From Adhaeribacter pallidiroseus (GTDB lineage Bacteria; Bacteroidota; Bacteroidia; Cytophagales; Hymenobacteraceae): a stretch of DNA of 64,000 bases. Each line of letters starts with the position of its first letter. Positions within the stretch are counted from its first letter, which is position 1. Positions 1-9,561 of this stretch are shown here, piece after piece. The notes below the pieces were generated by a model. That model saw nothing but the letters and a program-made list of their open reading frames with translations. It was not told the DNA's origin and searched no databases. The DNA lies in contig NZ_QASA01000001.1 of assembly GCF_003340495.1 (NCBI RefSeq), positions 2,852,001 through 2,916,000 of the forward strand. Direction: 5' to 3'. The translations under genes were made by a program, and so were the position numbers.

Positions 1-411
1 TTAAGAAGGATTCAGGTTTGTAACTAATTGCCGCAAAGTTGCCACCGTGGTTTGATAGTCAGACTCCGTAATATGCTGCATACTTTGTTTCCGAAAAGCA
101 ATTTGCCGGCTTAAACAAGCTTGATGCATTTCTTTCCCGGCCCTTGTTAATCGAATTGAAAAGTCTTCTTCTGTAATACCCTTTTGATGAAACTGGAGTA
201 ATATAGCTTCTACGGTGTTGTTATCCGCGAAAGGCAGCATCAGTTTAGTTAAATCCGGTTTAGAAAGACCTGGGTTTTCGTTTATAGCGTTTAGAATCTG
301 CCAATCAGTTCTGGAAAAATTAAACGCTGCCTGAATTTTATCAATCCCTTGCGTAAGTAAGCAATCTACTTGCTTAATCCAGTAACCAATCGGCAAATCT
401 TTTGACTTCAT
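1..411 (-). CDS. MarR-like winged-helix regulator
   Basis: A 136-residue protein with the size and helical pattern of MarR regulators. Residues about 30-60 (SRTDWQILNAI, then SKPDLTKLM) fit the first helices of a winged helix. The segment ITEEDFSIRLTRAGKE at about 80-95 fits the wing followed by the usual LT.AG turn. No sensor domain, signal peptide or membrane segment is seen. The stop codon is the first three bases of the window, so the gene is complete; the ATG is at 409-411. The glycoside hydrolase behind it is on the same strand but its 3' end is about 155 bp away, so no operon is implied. Ligand and targets are unknown. DNA binding is inferred from the fold only. Confidence 0.65.
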   Translation of the reverse strand: MKSKDLPIGYWIKQVDCLLTQGIDKIQAAFNFSRTDWQILNAINENPGLSKPDLTKLMLPFADNNTVEAILLQFHQKGITEEDFSIRLTRAGKEMHQACLSRQIAFRKQSMQHITESDYQTTVATLRQLVTNLNPS

Positions 412-568
412 CGAGAATGCTTATTTATCCTTAAATTATTTAATTTTTTAGATAGTCGGTGTTCCGACTTTTTGCTCCGGCATGTTCAGGCTTTATCTAA
501 AATTATAAAATAACGATTTTTTTAAAGCAGTAAAGCCAGCTCAGTGCTTTTAACCGCAACGCGCTAAT

Positions 569-2002
569 TTACGATTTTTTCCAAACTTTAGGAGCCACGT
601 AAGCTTTGGCCACATCATCCAGAATTAATACCCAATCGTTATCGCGGCCCTGGCTGGGAGGAGTAAAGCTTTGCGCTCCCGAATTTTTAAATTTTCCGAA
701 GGGAGTGGAGACGCCCGTACGTGGATCGAACCAGTGTGCGTTTACTTCGGTACCCGTAATTTTGCCCATATTTACCGTAAATGGTTTCCCGGAAGTAGAA
801 TAAACAAAAACATAATCTTTTCCGCGGGTAGCTTGTACGCGATCACCTCCTTCTAAAGCAGATGTAATTAAACTTTGGTCGGGCACCCGGTCCAGGATAG
901 GCCTAGATTCTATCAGGGCACGAACATGGCTCATGTGGCTACTGCCGGGCAAATTTATTGCTTCAGACCAGGGCCCCAAAGGTCCGTTTATGTTTTTGCC
1001 CATTGCATCGTTCATTTGCCAGATGGCATGGCACCCGTAAGTATGGCCAAAAGCACCGGCGAATAAATCTAAATAAGCCGCTCTTCTTACATCGTAAGCT
1101 TTGGAGTAGCCATTTTCTTTCGTGTTAAAACAAACCGGATGATCTTCGTATATCGGCTCGCCGTCCATAGTTGGTTTGGTATTAGCCAGGTTGTAATCAT
1201 AACTGATGTGCTCGTACACGTCCGAGAAACGGCAGTGCCCCGTTTGGAACATGTTAAAGTCAAGCCAGGCATCGTTGTGAAACCAGGTAGAAGAGCCGCC
1301 TTTTTCTTTGGGCTGCGGATGAAAGGTCATCAGGACTTTATCTTGGTTATTATTGCCGGCTCCGGCTACAATACCCTTGGCCATGGCTCGCCAAATAACA
1401 ATATCCTGCTCGTTTCGAGGGTTCCGGTCGCCACCTAATATCCAGATGACCGGTTTATTTTTGTACCGGCTTCCTAAATATTTGCCGTAAGCTTCGGCAT
1501 TTTGCGGATTAAATATTTCCGGTCCCTCGCCCCATTTATCTTTAAAAATTTTATCGCCCCAAGTAGGCAACATCCCAATGTATAAACCTAAAGATCCGGC
1601 CTTGTTTACAATATAATCAACGTGCTTAAAATATTCTTCGTTGGGTTTCGTAGGATCGTTGTTTACCAGCGGTAATTGCCCGTACGGATTCGGATCCCGG
1701 AGGCCATCCAGTTCGGCCAATACTACGGCTTGTATTACGGTAAAGCCTTTATCGGCGCGGTCTTGCAGGTATTTATCGGCATTTTCCCGGTCGAGACGGT
1801 GAAATAATTCCCAGGCCGTGTCGCCGAGGTAAAAAAACGGCTGATTGTTTTCTTTTAAAATAAACCGTTTGTTAGGACTTACTTTTAATTGATACTGCGC
1901 TTTTGCAGCAGGAACCTGGGTTACCAACAAAAATGCGGTAAGGGCCACGATCCAGAGCAAAGGCCGACTGGTAAATAAACGTAAGGAAAAGATTAGCGTC
2001 AT
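569..2002 (-). CDS. Secreted DUF4038 glycoside hydrolase (GH140/apiosidase-like)
   Basis: This 477-residue protein begins with a positively charged, hydrophobic signal peptide (about 1-35, ending near AKAQ). Residues about 40-370 form the DUF4038 TIM-barrel type: FFYLGDTAWELFHRL, the DRADKGFTVIQ segment, LGLYIGMLPTWG, and WILGGDRNPR, whose acidic residue suits a catalytic site. The last 90 residues resemble the 'putative collagen-binding domain' usually found after DUF4038 (FVYSTSGKPF, WFDPRTG, DWVLILDD). GH140 members release apiose from rhamnogalacturonan II; the true substrate here is unknown. The ATG is at 2000-2002, and an inverted-repeat element (2021-2148) lies only 18 bp upstream, so it may hold the promoter. 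No T9SS sorting domain is seen. Confidence 0.78.
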   Translation of the reverse strand: MTLIFSLRLFTSRPLLWIVALTAFLLVTQVPAAKAQYQLKVSPNKRFILKENNQPFFYLGDTAWELFHRLDRENADKYLQDRADKGFTVIQAVVLAELDGLRDPNPYGQLPLVNNDPTKPNEEYFKHVDYIVNKAGSLGLYIGMLPTWGDKIFKDKWGEGPEIFNPQNAEAYGKYLGSRYKNKPVIWILGGDRNPRNEQDIVIWRAMAKGIVAGAGNNNQDKVLMTFHPQPKEKGGSSTWFHNDAWLDFNMFQTGHCRFSDVYEHISYDYNLANTKPTMDGEPIYEDHPVCFNTKENGYSKAYDVRRAAYLDLFAGAFGHTYGCHAIWQMNDAMGKNINGPLGPWSEAINLPGSSHMSHVRALIESRPILDRVPDQSLITSALEGGDRVQATRGKDYVFVYSTSGKPFTVNMGKITGTEVNAHWFDPRTGVSTPFGKFKNSGAQSFTPPSQGRDNDWVLILDDVAKAYVAPKVWKKS

Positions 2003-2020
2003 TTATTTAAAATTGTTAAT

Positions 2021-2148
2021 TAAGTAAAAGGACAAATTAAAAGATACATTCCAATATTGAAAATACAAGGTTAAATCACTGATATTTAATTTACTGTATT
2101 TTATTATGTCTTGATACTGGTGTCTTACTACTTGTGTCCATTTACTTA
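2021..2148. repeat. 128-bp MITE-like element, copy 1
   Basis: The ends are matching inverted repeats, TAAGTAAAAGGACA at the left and TGTCCATTTACTTA at the right. The reverse complement matches positions 27216-27343 over the same 128 bp with about 13 mismatches counted by eye (roughly 90% identity) and no gaps. The interior is imperfectly self-complementary: AAAATACA near the left pairs with TGTATTTT, and TTAAATCA with TGATATTTAA. Both ends finish in TA, as expected for a TA-duplicating (Tc1/mariner or IS630-like) non-autonomous element. That assignment is inference. It lies just upstream of the glycoside hydrolase start. Confidence 0.75.
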
Positions 2149-2557
2149 GAGGTCGTTACTGCTACCGGAATCATTTAATTATGGTAAATAAATCAGCCGT
2201 AATAAACACTCAAAATAATTAAATAAATAACAATATAGGTGGGTTTAACCGGAAATTTCAGGTTAATAAATGTTTAACTTTTACTTTAGAATGCTGTAAA
2301 ACAAGGCAAAAATTTAAAAAATAAGGTTACAAGAGCAAACTCCGGCTAAAATTTGACAGCCTTCCTGAATACAAGATGGGGTAAAAAGTAGAAACAGCCC
2401 CGGTAATGCCCCTCAGGCACGTTCCTGAAGAAGGCCTTATGACACCACCGCAAAGCTGTTTCGTATTGTGCCGGTAATTATAAAGTAGCCGGTGTACGTG
2501 TTATTAGTTGGTTGCGTGTTTTAATCTCTTTAGGCTTATTTCTTTTATTTTTAAATT
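2149..2557. other. Gene-poor spacer with an unexplained minus-strand open frame
   Basis: No recognised gene. A block at about 2327-2500 is richer in G+C than the rest. On the minus strand it is open for 56 codons without ATG (reads GGVIRPSSGTCLRGITGAVS in its middle). I do not recognise it, and it may be a relic or a structured element. Confidence 0.4.
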
Positions 2558-3739
2558 TTACTTGTTAAATGAACCGTTAAATGAATAAACAACGGCTGCT
2601 CCCAGGGTTGTCTGGTTCTTTTTTAATTTGCTTTCGCCGGAAGTAAAAAAAGGATCTTTGGTTGTATCAAACCGGATTTCTGGTTTGATATTAAAATTAC
2701 CATCTGCCAGTTTTATGTTACCAGTTAGCGTAAACTCCGTAGCCTGGATTTTATCAAAATACCGTACGCCCTCTTTATCATTGAAATGCTCGGCCCGCAA
2801 ACCAAGACCAAATTTATCCGACACGGTGTAGTTTAAGTACAAGGCGGCACCTCCCCAGTTAGCATCGTTCATCCAGCGGGTGCCGGGAACTTCCTGGGCC
2901 GCACCGGTTTTAAATGAACCATAAGCGGCGTTTACCCCAATTTTAAAAGCATCCGTTACCTGAAAAGCGGTGGTTAAATCGAACAAGCTGGTATAAGAAC
3001 CTCTGTCGTTACCAAAGGCCGAATTGCCGTTGTATTCATCACCGCCGATCCAGTTGGCATACACGTGGAAACCTTCTACGGGCACCAAATGCACCTGAGC
3101 CGTCAGGGTTTTACCTTTATTAAAATCCTGCAAAGCATCCCAGCCATTTACTACGCCAAACATTAAACTAAACTTATCCGAAGCAACGTAGTCCAGTTTC
3201 GCTCCGGTATGGTAAAACGGGCCGTTGCCGAATAAGTAAGATAAGCTGTAATTATAGTTAAGCGGAGCATCAATCAGTTCGTATCCAATGTGGGTACCGT
3301 ACTGCCCTACGGTTAAAGCTAGTTTATCGGTAAAGTTGTAAGTACCGTAAGCTTGTTTAATGGCAAAAGAAGTAGACGTTATATCCTCCCGGTTGGTGTT
3401 TAAGGAACGGTAATTTCCAAAATTACCTAAGTCAGCGTTCGGGCCATAAGTTAAATCGGCCACTACTTTCAGTTTCCCTTTGGTATAAGTTAAAGCGGTT
3501 TGTACTAAACCCAACGAAAAATTATTGTGCAGTAAGTCAAAGATCCGGCCTTGGTTTACACCGCTCGCTGGATTGTTGGTGTTGTACAAATAATAAGCAT
3601 CCACGTACCCACTAATACTAAGGGAACCTGCTTCGGTAGCGGCAGTCGGGGTAGCAGTTGCAGTAGAATCTGACTGGGCATTGGCCGCAAAAGCTCCGCT
3701 AAATAAAGCAGCTATTAAGAGTAGAGCTGTTTTTTTCAT
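2558..3739 (-). CDS. Outer-membrane beta-barrel porin, OmpL/bbp2-like
   Basis: The protein has 393 residues from the ATG at 3737-3739. I chose this start because it begins a clean signal peptide (MKKTALLLIAALFSGAFAANAQ); the longer frame upstream adds 25 residues without signal character. After a Ser/Thr/Ala linker, residues about 45-393 alternate polar and aromatic residues as beta strands. They start SISGYVDAYYLYNTNNP, typical of the 'putative beta-barrel porin-2, OmpL-like' family, and the C-terminus is strand-like (AAVVYSFNGSFNK). It probably sits in the outer membrane as a solute channel; the substrate is unknown. It is divergent from citrate synthase across a 550-bp A+T-rich region. Confidence 0.78.
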   Translation of the reverse strand: MKKTALLLIAALFSGAFAANAQSDSTATATPTAATEAGSLSISGYVDAYYLYNTNNPASGVNQGRIFDLLHNNFSLGLVQTALTYTKGKLKVVADLTYGPNADLGNFGNYRSLNTNREDITSTSFAIKQAYGTYNFTDKLALTVGQYGTHIGYELIDAPLNYNYSLSYLFGNGPFYHTGAKLDYVASDKFSLMFGVVNGWDALQDFNKGKTLTAQVHLVPVEGFHVYANWIGGDEYNGNSAFGNDRGSYTSLFDLTTAFQVTDAFKIGVNAAYGSFKTGAAQEVPGTRWMNDANWGGAALYLNYTVSDKFGLGLRAEHFNDKEGVRYFDKIQATEFTLTGNIKLADGNFNIKPEIRFDTTKDPFFTSGESKLKKNQTTLGAAVVYSFNGSFNK

Positions 3740-4290
3740 AATTGCTAAATGTTTAAAGGGTTGGTGATATTTTAATGGTCTTTTACAGTAATTCGATGTA
3801 AATATAACAACCAACTCTAAATTTTAAAGCTTTTTTTAAAAAATTATACATTTATTTTTATTTACCCCCTAAATTTTAACTCTAAATAGCTATTTAATTT
3901 AAAGTTTATCCTTTATAACGATTATTTTAATGGGCTTTTCTAAATTAGTTATTTTATTAAATTTTAATGCATGTTAAAAAACATAATTTCTCTAAAAATC
4001 ATGAATAAATTACAGGATACTGTATTATTTTCACCTGTTACCATCTGTATTTTTAATTATTGAAGCGATATCAGCAACAAATTTCATAGGGCTCATTATA
4101 ATTAATATGTAATACACCAATTACAACCTTTATATAGAATCCATTTCTTACCTCTTCCATTATCTGTTACTATCTAAATATTCGGCCTCCAGGCATTATA
4201 TTCCAGCTTGATTTCATTTTTATACATTTTTACCTAATTTCGCTTTTAAAGAAATCCTCACGTTCCATCGTTACACTATAATAAAACAGC
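3740..4290. promoter_or_regulatory. Divergent intergenic region, porin / citrate synthase
   Basis: 551 bp, strongly A+T-rich, with no open frame of note. It must contain promoters for both flanking genes. The best candidate on the plus strand is TAATTTCG at 4235-4242 (near TAnnTTTG), with TTG at 4208-4210 and a 24-bp spacer, slightly longer than usual. Confidence 0.35.
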
Positions 4291-5577
4291 ATGTCTGATT
4301 CAGCAGAATTAATTTTAGAAGGCAAATCCTACGCTCTGCCTATAGTTGTTGGTACCGAAAATGAAAAAGCCATTGATATAAATGCCCTTCGGGCACAAAC
4401 CGGGCATATCACGATCGACTCTGGTTATAAAAACACGGGTGCTACGCAAAGTGCCATTACTTACTTAGATGGGGAGTTGGGAGTGCTGCATTACCGGGGT
4501 TATTCTATAGAACAGTTAGCGGCTAAGTCGAACTTTATAGAAGTAGCTTATTTATTAATCTACGGCGAATTGCCCACGCAGCACGAGCTTACGCATTTTA
4601 ACGAGCAAATTTCGAAACGCACTTTAATCCACGAAAACTTTCGCACCTTATTAAGTGCTTACCCCGCTGATGCGCACCCCATGGCTATTTTGGCTTCTAT
4701 GATTTGTTCTTTAACCGCTTTTCACCCGGATAGCCTGGACCCTAACTTAACCGAGGAACAAATTGATTTAAACATTACCCGCCTGTTAGGCAAAATTACC
4801 ACCATTGCGGCTTGGTCGTATAAACACGCGGTGGGTAAGCCTTTTGTTTACCCCAAAAAAAGCTTAGATTATTGCTCTAACTTTTTACAAATGATGTTTT
4901 CTAACCCCACGGAAAATTATCACGTGAACCCGGTAGTAGTGGACGCCCTAAATAAATTGTTGATTCTGCACGCCGATCACGAGCAAAACTGCTCTACCTC
5001 CACAGTACGTTTAGTGGGTTCTTCTAACGCCAGCTTATTTGGTTCTATTTCGGCGGGTGTTAATGCTTTATGGGGACCTTTGCACGGTGGCGCGAACCAG
5101 GAAGTAATTGAAATGCTGGAAGCGATTAAAGCCGATGGCGGCGATTCAAAGAAATGGATCGATAAAGCGAAAGATAAAAACGATCCGTTCCGTTTAATGG
5201 GTTTTGGTCATCGGGTATACAAAAATTTCGATCCGCGCGCTAAAATTATCAAAGCGGCGTGCGATAACATCTTGTATAATCTGGGCGTGAAAGATCCGAT
5301 TCTGGAAATTGCGAAGCAGTTAGAAGAAGCTGCTTTAACCGATCCGTATTTTGTAGAGCGCAAATTATACCCGAACGTGGATTTTTATTCCGGTATTATT
5401 TACAAAGCGATTGGTTTGCCGAAAGAAATGTTTACGGTAATGTTTGCGATTGGCCGTTTACCCGGCTGGATTGCCCAATGGAAAGAAATGCGGGAAAATA
5501 AAGAGCCTATTGGCCGGCCCCGCCAGATTTATACAGGTCAAACGGCCCGCGAATACGTGGATATTAAGAACAGATAG
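4291..5577 (+). CDS. gltA: Citrate synthase
   Basis: Citrate synthase condenses oxaloacetate and acetyl-CoA to citrate, the first TCA step, in the cytosol. The 428 residues match the usual length of the bacterial hexameric (type II) enzyme. Visible signatures are LDGELGVLHYRGYSIEQLA near 65-85, the active-site region LHADHEQNCSTSTVR, the His of GPLHGGANQEV, and FGHRVYKNFDPRA with the catalytic His and Arg. The Asp of the triad lies in NVDFYSGI. The ATG at 4291 precedes a normal N-terminus. A strong hairpin terminator follows at 5584-5618, and the upstream neighbour is divergent, so the gene is monocistronic. Confidence 0.97.
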   Translation: MSDSAELILEGKSYALPIVVGTENEKAIDINALRAQTGHITIDSGYKNTGATQSAITYLDGELGVLHYRGYSIEQLAAKSNFIEVAYLLIYGELPTQHELTHFNEQISKRTLIHENFRTLLSAYPADAHPMAILASMICSLTAFHPDSLDPNLTEEQIDLNITRLLGKITTIAAWSYKHAVGKPFVYPKKSLDYCSNFLQMMFSNPTENYHVNPVVVDALNKLLILHADHEQNCSTSTVRLVGSSNASLFGSISAGVNALWGPLHGGANQEVIEMLEAIKADGGDSKKWIDKAKDKNDPFRLMGFGHRVYKNFDPRAKIIKAACDNILYNLGVKDPILEIAKQLEEAALTDPYFVERKLYPNVDFYSGIIYKAIGLPKEMFTVMFAIGRLPGWIAQWKEMRENKEPIGRPRQIYTGQTAREYVDIKNR

Positions 5578-5583
5578 TACACA

Positions 5584-5618
5584 AAAGAAAAAGCCCGCAA
5601 GATGCGGGCTTTTTCTTT
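5584..5618 (+). terminator. Rho-independent terminator of gltA
   Basis: A near-perfect stem, AAAGAAAAAGCCCGCA / TGCGGGCTTTTTCTTT with a 3-base loop, ends in a T-rich tract seven bases after the citrate synthase stop. Confidence 0.88.
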
Positions 5619-5818
5619 ATACATTTAAACAATTAATCAATCCGAGTATATATACGCTGAGGTTAGTTGTTTTGTTTTACCTTTTTAAAAAAAACTTTAA
5701 TTTTCTTTTACTTTTCTTTACCCCTATAAAGTAACCTATTCATACACAATAGAATAGTTTATCTTACAACCAGTAAAAAATTTTAAAATTTCTTCCGGCT
5801 CAAGAAATTTTTTAAATT

Positions 5819-7744
5819 TTAAAGTACCCGGAGTTCAATGCGGCGGTTCAATTGGCGATTCTCGTCGGAGGTGTTGGGCTGCAAGGGCTTGGTTTCGCCG
5901 TAACCTACCGATAGAATGCGTTCTTTTTTTACGCCCTGCGCCAACAAATAATCATACACCGACCGCGCCCTTTTATCGGATAGTTGTTGATTAGCCGTAT
6001 CGTTACCTACATCATCGGTATGGCCGGAAATTTCAATTTTTACCTGGGTGTTAGTAGCTAAAAAACTAATAATTTTGTTTAACTCTGTTTTTGATTTTTT
6101 CTCGAGTTGGTATTTACCCGTGGCAAAAAATAAATTGTTGAGCACCATCGAGGCACCTTTGGCAACCGGGTCCAGGTAGATATCCAGCGTTAAGGGGTTA
6201 AAATCTTTCTTAGAGCTATAATCAAAACTAATACTCCTCAGCAGGTATTTGTCGGCGCTTACGTACATGCCGTATTGCTTGCCTTCGTTTAAAACTACCG
6301 TATAGGTCCCGATTTCCTGATCCGATATTACTTGCTGCACCCGTTCATCGGTGTTTAAATCGTATAATTGCACGTAGGCCCCGAGCGGCTTTTTGGTTTG
6401 AGCATCAAATACCCGACCTTGGGTATAGGTACTCGTTTCTTTGCTTTTCCAGACGGCGGGCACCTCAAATTCAAACAAGCTAGCCGTTTTTTTACTTTGT
6501 TCCAGTTCTAAGCGCGAATAGTAGCCTTTGGTATTATCCGGTGTAATAAAAAACGACGCTTCGTTGGAAGCGGTATTTAATGGATAACCTAAATTTTCCG
6601 GTTCGGTCCAAGCGGTGCCCGTTAAGGTAGTTTTAAATATATCGGCACCTCCCATACCCGTATGGCCATTACTCGAAAAATATAACGTGCTGCCGCTCGC
6701 GTGTAAAAAAGGGGCGGTTTCCGAACCACTGGTATTTACGGGTTCCCCTAGGTTTTCGGGCACTGACCAAGCACCATCTTCTTGTTGGCGGCTCATCCAA
6801 ATATCTTCTCTGCCTTTACTGCCCTGGCCGCGGTCCGAGGAAAAATACAAGGTTCGGCCGTCGGCAGATAAACACGGCTGCGAATCCCAGGCCGCCGAGT
6901 TCACCTGCCGGCCTAAGTTTACCGGTTTGCTCCAGGTATTGCCGTTGCGGGTGGATATATACAAATCACAATCTCCTAAAGAATTAGGCCGGTTGCACGA
7001 CGAAAAAACCAAAGTTTTACCATCGCCCGAAATGCTGGCGGTTCCTTCGTTAAATTCTGAATTTATGTTGCTGGCAATAGAAACAGGCTCCGACCAGACA
7101 TTATTCTGGAATACAGAAACGTATAAATTTTCGTCGGCTTGCGGCGTATCGTTGTTGCGGGCCGTAAAAACCAAATGAGTTTTAGTGGCCGTTAAAGCCG
7201 GAAAGTATTGTAATTGAAATTTATTAATCGGCGCTGGCATGCGTACCGGTTTAAAAGCCACCGGATTTTTCTGGGCCAGCACCGCAAAATCAATGTTTTT
7301 TAATTGTTGCTGTGCGTATTTAAGCGCTTTCGTATTTTTGGGATTTGATTGAATGAACAATTCGTAGTACTGTTTACCCAAAGCATAATCGCCCCTGTTT
7401 AAGGCCATGTCGGCAAAGTTGTAGTATTCGGTAGCTAAACCGGCTTGCACCGGAATCAAAGACAAGCCTTTTTTGTAGGCCTCAAAAGTAGCCGGTAAAT
7501 TACCCGTCATACGGTATAAACCAGCCGCTTTCAGGTATGCTTCGCCAAAGTTAGGATCTTTCTTTACCGCTTCGTTTAAAGCCGTAAGCGCTTTATCAAA
7601 ATCACGGGCCATCATGTACTTTTGTGCTTTCGTATATAAATCGGCCGCTTTGCTGGATTTGGTGGAAAGATTACTCTGCTGTGCTTCCGCAGAAAAGGTT
7701 AATAAGCAGGAGCTGGCAATTAAAAACACTAATCTTTTAATCAT
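5819..7744 (-). CDS. porE: PorE-like OmpA/TPR/beta-propeller protein (T9SS)
   Basis: 641 residues with signal peptide (about 1-21, SAEAQQ). Domain order is TPR repeats (about 30-150), WD40-like PD40 propeller blades (about 185-415, repeats of the type GKTLVFSS, GRTLYFSSDRG, GSTLYFSSNGHTG), a carboxypeptidase-regulatory/CNA-B-like beta domain (about 430-520) and a C-terminal OmpA peptidoglycan-binding domain (about 530-641: ISGHTDDVGN, LSDKRARSVYDYL, NRRIELRVL). This is the architecture of PorE, which anchors the type IX secretion machinery to peptidoglycan. Other OmpA/PD40 proteins share it, so the specific name is an inference. It starts 9 bp after the stop of queE and is probably cotranscribed. 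Confidence 0.75.
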   Translation of the reverse strand: MIKRLVFLIASSCLLTFSAEAQQSNLSTKSSKAADLYTKAQKYMMARDFDKALTALNEAVKKDPNFGEAYLKAAGLYRMTGNLPATFEAYKKGLSLIPVQAGLATEYYNFADMALNRGDYALGKQYYELFIQSNPKNTKALKYAQQQLKNIDFAVLAQKNPVAFKPVRMPAPINKFQLQYFPALTATKTHLVFTARNNDTPQADENLYVSVFQNNVWSEPVSIASNINSEFNEGTASISGDGKTLVFSSCNRPNSLGDCDLYISTRNGNTWSKPVNLGRQVNSAAWDSQPCLSADGRTLYFSSDRGQGSKGREDIWMSRQQEDGAWSVPENLGEPVNTSGSETAPFLHASGSTLYFSSNGHTGMGGADIFKTTLTGTAWTEPENLGYPLNTASNEASFFITPDNTKGYYSRLELEQSKKTASLFEFEVPAVWKSKETSTYTQGRVFDAQTKKPLGAYVQLYDLNTDERVQQVISDQEIGTYTVVLNEGKQYGMYVSADKYLLRSISFDYSSKKDFNPLTLDIYLDPVAKGASMVLNNLFFATGKYQLEKKSKTELNKIISFLATNTQVKIEISGHTDDVGNDTANQQLSDKRARSVYDYLLAQGVKKERILSVGYGETKPLQPNTSDENRQLNRRIELRVL

Positions 7745-7753
7745 AACGCGGTA

Positions 7754-8407
7754 TTACGGAATGTTCAGGTATTTGTGCGTTTGCAGCGACACCTGCCATT
7801 TCGGATTATTTTTAACGTAATCTACAATGTCGGGTACTATTTGTTGGGCTTTGCTCCACTCGGGTTGCAAGTACAAGCGGGTATGCGGTGCTACCTGTCC
7901 AGCATGTTCTTCGGCCCACGCAAAATCACTTTTATTAAATACAATAACTTTTAATTCATCGGCTTTGGCTAAGACCGAAGGCAATGGTTTTTTAAATTTT
8001 TTAGGCGAAACGCAAACCCAATCCCAGGAACCCGAAAGCGGGTAAGCCCCGGAAGTTTCCAGAAAAGTAAGAATACCGGCTTGCTGCAAAGTAAGGGTGA
8101 GTAAATCTAAATTATAAATTAATGGTTCGCCTCCAGTAACCACTACGGCTTTACCCGGGTACTGCTGCGCCTGGGCTACAATGCTGGCAACGCTGGTTAA
8201 AGGGTGGGCAGCAGCATCCCACGATTCTTTTACATCGCACCAATGGCAACCAATGTCGCAGCCGCCTAACCGAATAAAGTAAGCCGCTTTACCGGTATTA
8301 TAGCCTTCTCCCTGAATGGTGTAAAAGGCTTCCATTAAGGGCAGCTCCCTCCCACTAGCGGGTACCGATAACACCGCTGGTTGTTTTATTTCTTTAGTAA
8401 GGTTCAA
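7754..8407 (-). CDS. queE: 7-carboxy-7-deazaguanine synthase (radical SAM)
   Basis: QueE converts 6-carboxytetrahydropterin to 7-carboxy-7-deazaguanine in queuosine (preQ0) synthesis. The radical-SAM cluster motif is GGCDIGCHWCD (C-x3-C-x2-C), preceded by the family signature EAFYTIQGEG. VVTGGEPL is the GGE SAM-binding motif, and the C-terminal YLQPEW segment is also typical. The frame starts with TTG at 8405-8407; the first ATG (8333-8335) opens directly at MEAFYTIQGEG and would remove 24 residues. The longer form is kept because homologs usually have residues before this motif, but the start is uncertain. porE follows with a 9-bp gap. Confidence 0.9.
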   Translation of the reverse strand: MNLTKEIKQPAVLSVPASGRELPLMEAFYTIQGEGYNTGKAAYFIRLGGCDIGCHWCDVKESWDAAAHPLTSVASIVAQAQQYPGKAVVVTGGEPLIYNLDLLTLTLQQAGILTFLETSGAYPLSGSWDWVCVSPKKFKKPLPSVLAKADELKVIVFNKSDFAWAEEHAGQVAPHTRLYLQPEWSKAQQIVPDIVDYVKNNPKWQVSLQTHKYLNIP

Positions 8408-8561
8408 TGGATTAAAATCAAAAATTAATACAAATAACAGTTATGGTAAATATAGTAAATTCACAATTTACTTATATTGTATTTAATCAACAAATAACAA
8501 CACCCAGTGTTTTTTGATTCCGTAGATATTGCTACTACCGAAACTACTACTCCGATTAGGG

Positions 8562-8596
8562 TTATAAAAAAAGAGCGTAGAGGTTTACTCTACGCT
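8562..8596 (-). terminator. Terminator of folD
   Basis: The stem AGCGTAGAG / CTCTACGCT with a 5-base loop is followed, read on the minus strand, by a run of T. It ends the folD transcript, about 30 bp after its stop. Confidence 0.82.
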
Positions 8597-8625
8597 TTAT
8601 AAAATTTTAAAATTTAAAATTATGT

Positions 8626-9513
8626 CTAACTATAAACTTCTTTTTTCGCCGCTCTTAAAGTATTCATTAATAAAGAAGCAATAGTCATGGGCCCTACGCC
8701 ACCGGGTACCGGTGTGATATAGCTGCATTTAGAAGCTACTTCATCGAACTTTACGTCCCCTTTTAGTTCAAAACCGGATTTTTTGGTTAAGCTTATTACC
8801 CGGGTGGTACCCACATCAATGACAACGGCACCCGGTTTTACCATATCGGCCGTTACAAACTCCGGAATGCCAATGGCCGCAATAATAATATCAGCGGTGC
8901 GGGTTATTTCGGGTAAGTTTACGGTGCGGCTGTGACATAAAGTTACCGTACAATTGCCGGGCTTCGCATTTTTAGCCATCATAATGCTCATGGGCGAACC
9001 CACGATATGACTCCGGCCAATGACTACGCAATGTTTGCCGGCGGTTTCAATATCGTAGCGCTTCAATAGTTCTAGTATTCCATTGGGCGTAGCGGGTAAA
9101 TATGCGGGTAAGTTTAACACCATCCGGCCTACGTTTACCGGGTGAAACCCATCTACATCCTTCTGGGGCAGTAAAATTTCGTTTACTTTTTCGGCGGAAA
9201 TATGCTTAGGCAACGGTAATTGCACAATAAAGCCATCAATATCCGCGTCGTTATTTAACTCCTGTACTTTCGCCAGCAGTTCTTCTTCGGTTACGGTTTC
9301 TTCCAGCCGGATTAAAGTAGATTGAAAACCCACTTTTTCGCAAGCCAATACTTTATTGTTCACGTAAGTAACGCTGCCCCCGTCGTTGCCGACCAGAATA
9401 GCCGCTAAATGGGGGATTTTACCGCCTTGTTCTTTGATCTGCGCCACTTCGACCGCAATTTCCTCTTTAATCGTTTCCGACGTTTTTTTACCGTCTATTA
9501 ATATTACTTCCAA
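8626..9513 (-). CDS. folD: Methylenetetrahydrofolate dehydrogenase / cyclohydrolase
   Basis: FolD is a bifunctional cytosolic enzyme of one-carbon metabolism that interconverts 5,10-methylene-THF, 5,10-methenyl-THF and 10-formyl-THF using NADP. The 295 residues match the family. Motifs seen are [13 protein letters not shown] (the YxxxK catalytic lysine region), [26 protein letters not shown], the nucleotide-binding [12 protein letters not shown], and the C-terminal [10 protein letters not shown]. The start appears to be TTG at 9511-9513, since no in-frame ATG lies near. A terminator sits directly downstream. The upstream DUF5615/DUF433 pair ends 48 bp away. Confidence 0.95.
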   Translation of the reverse strand: MEVILIDGKKTSETIKEEIAVEVAQIKEQGGKIPHLAAILVGNDGGSVTYVNNKVLACEKVGFQSTLIRLEETVTEEELLAKVQELNNDADIDGFIVQLPLPKHISAEKVNEILLPQKDVDGFHPVNVGRMVLNLPAYLPATPNGILELLKRYDIETAGKHCVVIGRSHIVGSPMSIMMAKNAKPGNCTVTLCHSRTVNLPEITRTADIIIAAIGIPEFVTADMVKPGAVVIDVGTTRVISLTKKSGFELKGDVKFDEVASKCSYITPVPGGVGPMTIASLLMNTLRAAKKEVYS

Positions 9514-9561
9514 GTAAATTTAGTTTAAAAGTTAAAAGGTTGGAAAGTTGAATGGTTTATT

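Noticed and set aside
606-1438. Plus-strand frames over the glycoside hydrolase gene (65-99 aa)
   Set aside because: They lie opposite a well-supported gene with domain evidence and have no coding signals of their own.
6615-7178. 187-aa plus-strand frame over porE
   Set aside because: It is the antisense shadow of the PD40 repeats; residue pattern is not protein-like.
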